From positions 22,883,978 to 22,947,977 of the forward strand of contig JAGGNK010009114.1 in NCBI GenBank assembly GCA_017590115.1: 64,000 nucleotides of DNA, given 5' to 3'. Of this stretch, positions 59,731 through 64,000 are shown piece after piece. The stretch is from Montifringilla adamsi (lineage: Eukaryota; Chordata; Aves; Passeriformes; Passeridae). The position numbers were made by a program, and so were the translations under genes. The notes under the pieces were generated by a model. It ran no database searches. It was not told the origin of the DNA and saw nothing but the letters and a program-made list of their open reading frames with translations. Position 1 is the stretch's first letter. Each line of letters opens with the position of its first letter.

Positions 59731-61860
59731 CTGGATAGCATAGCAGTACAAATGCCATTATCATGTTGATTGAGGTAAAGGGCAGCAGTGTTGGCAATGC
59801 AGAAGACAAGAGACAGTTCTTACAGCAAAACTAAAGCTTAAATTCATTTAAATAAAAAGCTCTGTACTATCCGGGGGGAGGTACTCTCACAAAATCTGGG
59901 AACTGATAGCAAAGATCAGCATAGGGGGAAAAAATGTGATGGGAGAGAGAATAAATCAGCAGAAAAGAGAAAACTGCCCTGGAAAAAAAATCAAGAAGAG
60001 CAGAGGAGAAACATGAAAAACAAATACACTCCTTTGTTTCAGACTTAGCAAAGATGCAGTGTGGATTGCAGCTTGAAGTTAAAAACCCCTTAACCTCAAG
60101 TTGCTTGGGTCAGAAACCATCTGAGCCCAGCTTCAACCCTCTCTTGCCAGCACGTGTCATTGGTTTTATCTGGACTGCTACAGCCCTTTCCTTTCTGGCC
60201 TTTCAGGACCCTTTATGGTCCATACCAAAAAGCTCCATTCTATATTTTTCTTTCTCACACCCTCCTTGTCTCTGCTTTGCACTGGCTCTGATAATTCCTT
60301 TAGCATCTGCTCCTGTCTACTGCACTGCTCCAGATCTCCTTGTCAAGATTTTTCTTTTGTGTGATCCTGGACTCTACATTAACCTTTCTCTTCTCTTTGC
60401 TTTTTCTTGTGTTCTGTTAGCACCTCTTTTCCATAAAATCCATTTGTAGTGTCCTGCCCTGCTCTTAACACAGTCCTTGTGCTGGACTTCATGTGACTTT
60501 CCTTCAGTCCATTGGGTTTTTTTTGGAGACTCTTGACAAAGCACTTTATCTCCCTTCAAATTTCACAGCTGTAATATGGTGGTAATATTATTGACTTCTT
60601 TTGTATAATGTTTTTAAATCTACCAGTGAAGCTCTGCATAACAGGTGAATATTATTTTTGTTGAAATCAATAAGCACTAAGGTGAGCAGTGGGTGTCTCT
60701 TTAGTGTAAGATCCTGTTTGATCTTCCTCCGTCCAGCTGAGACAAAGAATGTGCGTGCTGTGTATCAAGTGCAGGCTGCAGCCTGAGCTCCAGCTCAAAT
60801 TTATTTATAATACACAGTGTGTACATGATTTCAAGGTTATATCATTGGCTTGAAAGCCCAGGATCTTGTCTTAAGGAGGGATTGTGAGCTACATTTGTGT
60901 CTCCCTTCCTTCCATGGGTATGGGTGCGTAAGAGAGAGCGAGGGCAGGTGTGTGAGCTTCCATCCTTGATCTGATGGACACATGGAAGCACATTGTCAAC
61001 TGCATGTTAAGCTTTTTAAGTGTGCTAACTCGAACATATGGTCATGGTTTTCCTTAAAACTTCTCAAAAAACCCCATCCTCTCTCTGTGTTGAGAATAAG
61101 TAAGAGCAATTCTCCCCAGAAAGTGAAGTTCAAAGCTGCTATTTCTGAGAACAGAAGTTTAGAAAGAAAATGCCACATCAGTTTTGGCTCTGGCATCTTG
61201 TGAGCATTTCTAGGTGTCTTTCAACTTACTCTTTTGTGAAACAAACAATACAGATAAGAAGAGAGCTGGCATACACTTATCCTGCATTAAAATGAAGGTT
61301 GTGTTGAAATTATTTCAGAGAGCTTTGTGGTTTTACATGAATTATGAGCTGTAAGCTTTTCTTAGTGGAAACCTCTTAAACATTTACCGTGTGAAACCAT
61401 TATGGCCAACTTCCCATTAGTTTTATGTGTAGGAGAATAATGTGATGTTTCATCAGATACTGGAATACAAGATATTCTGAAAAGTATATGAAATATTGTG
61501 TGGAAACATGTGTTTCCAAAAATAGTAGTTAAGCTTTTCTACACCTGCGAATGCTAAGTGTTACACATTGGTGTCGGATAGGAATTGGTGTGGTTACACG
61601 ACATCTCAAGGTTGTTTTCACACCCAGATTCTAGTGTTTAAGGTATGATCATAAACAATCTGTCAATCAGTCATATATCAATGGATATAATGGTGTTTAT
61701 TTTTATCTTGTTTGCTTGTTTGGTTTGCTTTTCTTAAATTCATTTAATACTGATATTTTTACAAGAAACCATTGTGCTCAAATGTTTTAGGGATCAATGT
61801 CTCCCTTTATTTATACCCATTTATTCCCATGTTTTGAACAACCCTATTGATAAGGGTGCT
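59731..61860. other. No gene recognised; polyadenylation signals near right end
   Basis: Two minus-strand AATAAA hexamers at 61806-61811 and 61820-61825 lie 36-55 bases past the stop of the 61861-62005 segment. A 131-codon plus frame at 60054-60449 is Ser/Leu-rich and hydrophobic without a recognised family. Confidence 0.45.
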
Positions 61861-62005
61861 TTAGAGTTTAAGACTATGCTGAATGTGCAAACTCCCACTA
61901 TCCTGAGATGGACTCATTAGGTCTTGCTTAATTTCTTCTTCAGTGGTATTTTCTTTTTTCCTTCCACAATAACGTAACGTATAAAACTTAAAAGGTCTGC
62001 AGACA
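61861..62005 (-). CDS. Candidate terminal coding exon (unidentified)
   Basis: A very strong minus-strand acceptor, ATTCTCCTTTTCCTTTCTTAG, precedes an open stretch of one base plus 47 codons and a TAA at 61861. Two AATAAA signals follow within 55 bases. The leading single base completes the codon split by the donor at 63383, so the two segments join in frame. The product starts Arg/Lys-rich (FKFYTLRYCGRKK) and becomes acidic and Ser-rich, as cytoplasmic tails often do. The predicted intron would be about 1.4 kb. I do not recognise the protein. It would compete with the 59 kb segments as an alternative 3' end. Confidence 0.22.
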
Positions 62006-62225
62006 CTAAGAAAGGAAAAGGAGAATGATTCATCTTGGCTGTGGACTGAACAATAGATTTCATCACTGTCACTGCCGAGCAGAGTTCCTTGTCTTGCTCC
62101 TGACATGATAACAGTCAGCTGCACTACCAGCTTCCAGTGCCCCAGGAGGGAAGCTGGCTGCCAGCTCTGATGGTGGATATTTTTTTGTAGCACCATAGAA
62201 TAGAATCTAAAGCTCTGTCTATACT

Positions 62226-62260
<35 letters not shown>

Positions 62261-63382
62261 AAAACTATTTGAATATTTGCTGTTCCTAGTTCTAGTGTAG
62301 AATTTATACAGAGATGAGAATATTTCTGGACATTCTTAATTAATCCATAGACTGTTTAAGGAAAGGAAAGCTTGGGTAGCTGCTGGCTTGGTCTGCTTAA
62401 TGTTTAGTCCTTCCCAGGCCTGACATGTGTGGGTCAACCAGAGTGAGCTGGGGCCTCTTGTTAAGGCAGAGGGGATGTTTAGATTTCCTGCTGCAGTGTT
62501 GGTGAGTTTGACAGTGACATAAACAAGAAGCTGTGTGGGTGGTGGGCAAGTGGGGTCTGGTAAGAGGGCTCAGAGGGGTCAGATCTGCACTTGCCCAGCA
62601 AGGCAGGACTGCCAGAATGACTGTGCCTGCTTATGATGGTCACCAGGTTGTTGAACCCTATCTCTAATCTGCCATTCTCTGAGGTAGCTTCTTCCTACCA
62701 TTTCTGTTGAGGAAGGAACATACAATTTTCTCTCCTTCTCTCCTGGTGTTACCCAGGTAAATCTGTTGTAATCTCAGACCTTGCAGCTCTGCTTTCTAGA
62801 AGAGCAATGACAGTATAGTTTCTTTGAAGTGTAGTGTTTGCTCCAGTGAAAGCTCTTTGCAGGAGCCATGACACACGTAGCTTGCTTTAAGGTTTTCCTT
62901 CAATCATGCCATTCCCTGAACCTGGGGAAGATGCAGCTTCTTTGGGAACCCTCCTGGAACCTCTCCTCTGTCAACAAGCTGACCTCCATCCTCTCTTCCT
63001 ATAAGATATCTCACTTTGCTGGTGTTCAACCTCACACTCCTGCCTTTGACAAATCCATTTGTGGAAGTGGAAATGGGCTCCTTGGGTGTGACTCATTTGT
63101 CTGTCGTCTTCCACGTGCATCCTGGACATCTGCTCTGTCACATTTGTCTTTGCTCTTCCTCCTGCTACAGCACAGTCACACAGGGGATTGTCACCATCTT
63201 CCCTAGTTGGTTATTTGCCACTAAATAGTGTGTAAGTAATATTTTATTTGGTAAAAAAACCAAAAACATAATTTACTTTTGCAAACAAGCAGTTGATTTT
63301 ATTAACAGTAGAGAGGCTTGTACCAAGGTGATGAAATTTCCTAACTTTTTATACTGCTTCTCAGGAAAAGGAGAAAACTTAC
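62006..63382. other. No gene recognised; poly-A inside
   Basis: Would be the intron of the candidate minus-strand gene. It holds a 29-A run and is otherwise unremarkable. A 112-codon plus frame at 62868-63206 has no domain. Confidence 0.45.
62229..62257. repeat. Poly-A run, 29 A
   Basis: Twenty-nine uninterrupted A; no retroposon body or target-site duplication recognised. Confidence 0.95.
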
Positions 63383-63745
63383 TCCCAAGTGGAGATAAGA
63401 AAAATCATTGTCTGAACTGATACCATCTGAAGTCTAAGGATGGTGACTGCATAGACAGAGGTCTCCAGATTCATTTCTTGTACATCCAGTAGAATTAATC
63501 TTAGAGTGGCATTATTTTGGATTGGTGCAGTGTTGATGTAAGAAAACCTCTGGGAAAGCAAAGAATTATTTTTATTAGTATCAGGACTGAGCAGAGAAGT
63601 ACCTGAGCAGAAGATATAGAAATGTCTGTTTGCATGTGATAAGCAGTAAATCACTTTATTTGAAACGTTTTCCATGCAATATGTCACTATTGTCTTTGCA
63701 AGGTACTTCTTGTATGTATGTGCTCCAGTCTCACTGTGGTCTACA
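63383..63745 (-). CDS. Candidate 363-bp coding exon (unidentified)
   Basis: This is the best exon-like segment in the window. On the minus strand a pyrimidine-rich acceptor (CTCTTTTTTATGTTTGGACAG) and an ideal donor (TTGGGA|GTAAGTTTTC) bound 363 bp open in one frame: one base, 120 codons, two bases. The enclosing frame is 176 codons, longer than most chance frames here. Visible features are four Cys, two N-glycosylation sequons (NVS, NNAT), strand-like hydrophobic alternation, and a moderately hydrophobic C-terminal stretch (VTILRLQMVSVQTMIFLIST) that could be a weak membrane segment. The leading phase implies an upstream exon beyond 63745 or off the window. No family recognised; a chance open stretch is still possible. 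Confidence 0.25.
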
Positions 63746-64000
63746 CTGTCCAAACATAAAAAAGAGTAAAAGCTATCCTCAAATAGTTGAAAATCTAAGT
63801 GAAAGGCAAACATAAAGATAAAGCAAATAGATAAAGGGAAGAGTGGAAGATGTAGGGAGTACAAATGGTTTGAGAGAGTGAGTCTTAGCCTTCTGACTAG
63901 TTCCTGCAAGAAATGTAGGGATCATGCTGGCATGGGGTTTTATGAATCATTTCGATAAAGCTGTTATCAAAGAATGAATCAAAATAGTTTCTGTTAAAGA
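63746..64000. other. No separate gene recognised
   Basis: The minus-strand frame stays open to 63909, but this part is pyrimidine-rich on that strand and best read as intron upstream of the 63745 acceptor. Confidence 0.45.

Noticed and set aside
63383..63560. Fibulin-type C-terminal domain in the 63.4 kb segment
   Set aside because: Only a vague strand alternation matches. The usual last-exon stop and conserved proline/glycine pattern are missing.
1..64000. CRISPR arrays, tRNA or rRNA genes, bacterial operons, integrated viral genes
   Set aside because: No regularly spaced repeats, no tRNA A/B boxes with cloverleaf potential, no rRNA segments and no retroviral-type reading frames were seen.

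Overview
The window looks like nuclear DNA of an amniote, most likely a bird. It is about 40% G+C, CpG-depleted outside two islands, and has no dense young transposon load. Only eroded ancient MIR and L2-type remnants, short microsatellites and a few long homopolymers are visible. No bacterial, organellar or viral genome structure is present. The bird assignment is inference: I saw no clear CR1 body, which would have settled it.

No protein-coding gene can be identified with confidence. Nearly all open reading frames are under 130 codons, on both strands, without family motifs I recognise. I read the window as intergenic or large-intron sequence containing regulatory DNA. Gene-like evidence consists of splice-bounded open segments. 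The best cluster is on the minus strand at 57.4-63.8 kb. A 363-bp open exon-like segment (63383-63745) has a good acceptor and an ideal donor. It is phase-compatible with a possible terminal segment (61861-62005), which has a strong acceptor, a stop and two AATAAA signals just downstream. It is also phase-compatible with a pair of open segments at 59142-59730 separated by a 96-bp GT-AG intron. Isolated splice-bounded segments lie at 4153-4245 (+) and, on the minus strand, at 6722-6772, 32630-32693, 35074-35107 and 57408-57559. Chance pairs of splice signals are expected in 64 kb, so these are leads, not genes.

Layout: 0-10 kb is A+T-rich unique sequence with MIR and L2 remnants. 10.5-10.8 kb is an isolated G+C-rich block followed by a conserved-element-like A+T-rich stretch. 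11-30 kb is mostly unremarkable with two MIR copies. 29.9-30.35 kb is a second G+C-rich block. 34 kb has an L2-like 3' end. 38.98-40.26 kb is the most structured region: a 41-nt pyrimidine tract ending in CAG, an A+T-rich stretch with AATAAA, a 26-A run, then an orphan CpG island with a 25-bp tandem duplication at its edge. 42.9 kb is a compound TA/CA microsatellite. 49 kb is a G-rich block with a quadruplex motif. 52.1-53.4 kb is a second orphan CpG island with a near-perfect palindrome. 57.8 and 62.2 kb carry 41-T and 29-A runs.

No gene network can be described. The two CpG islands are the best promoter candidates, possibly for noncoding transcripts or for genes whose exons lie outside the window.
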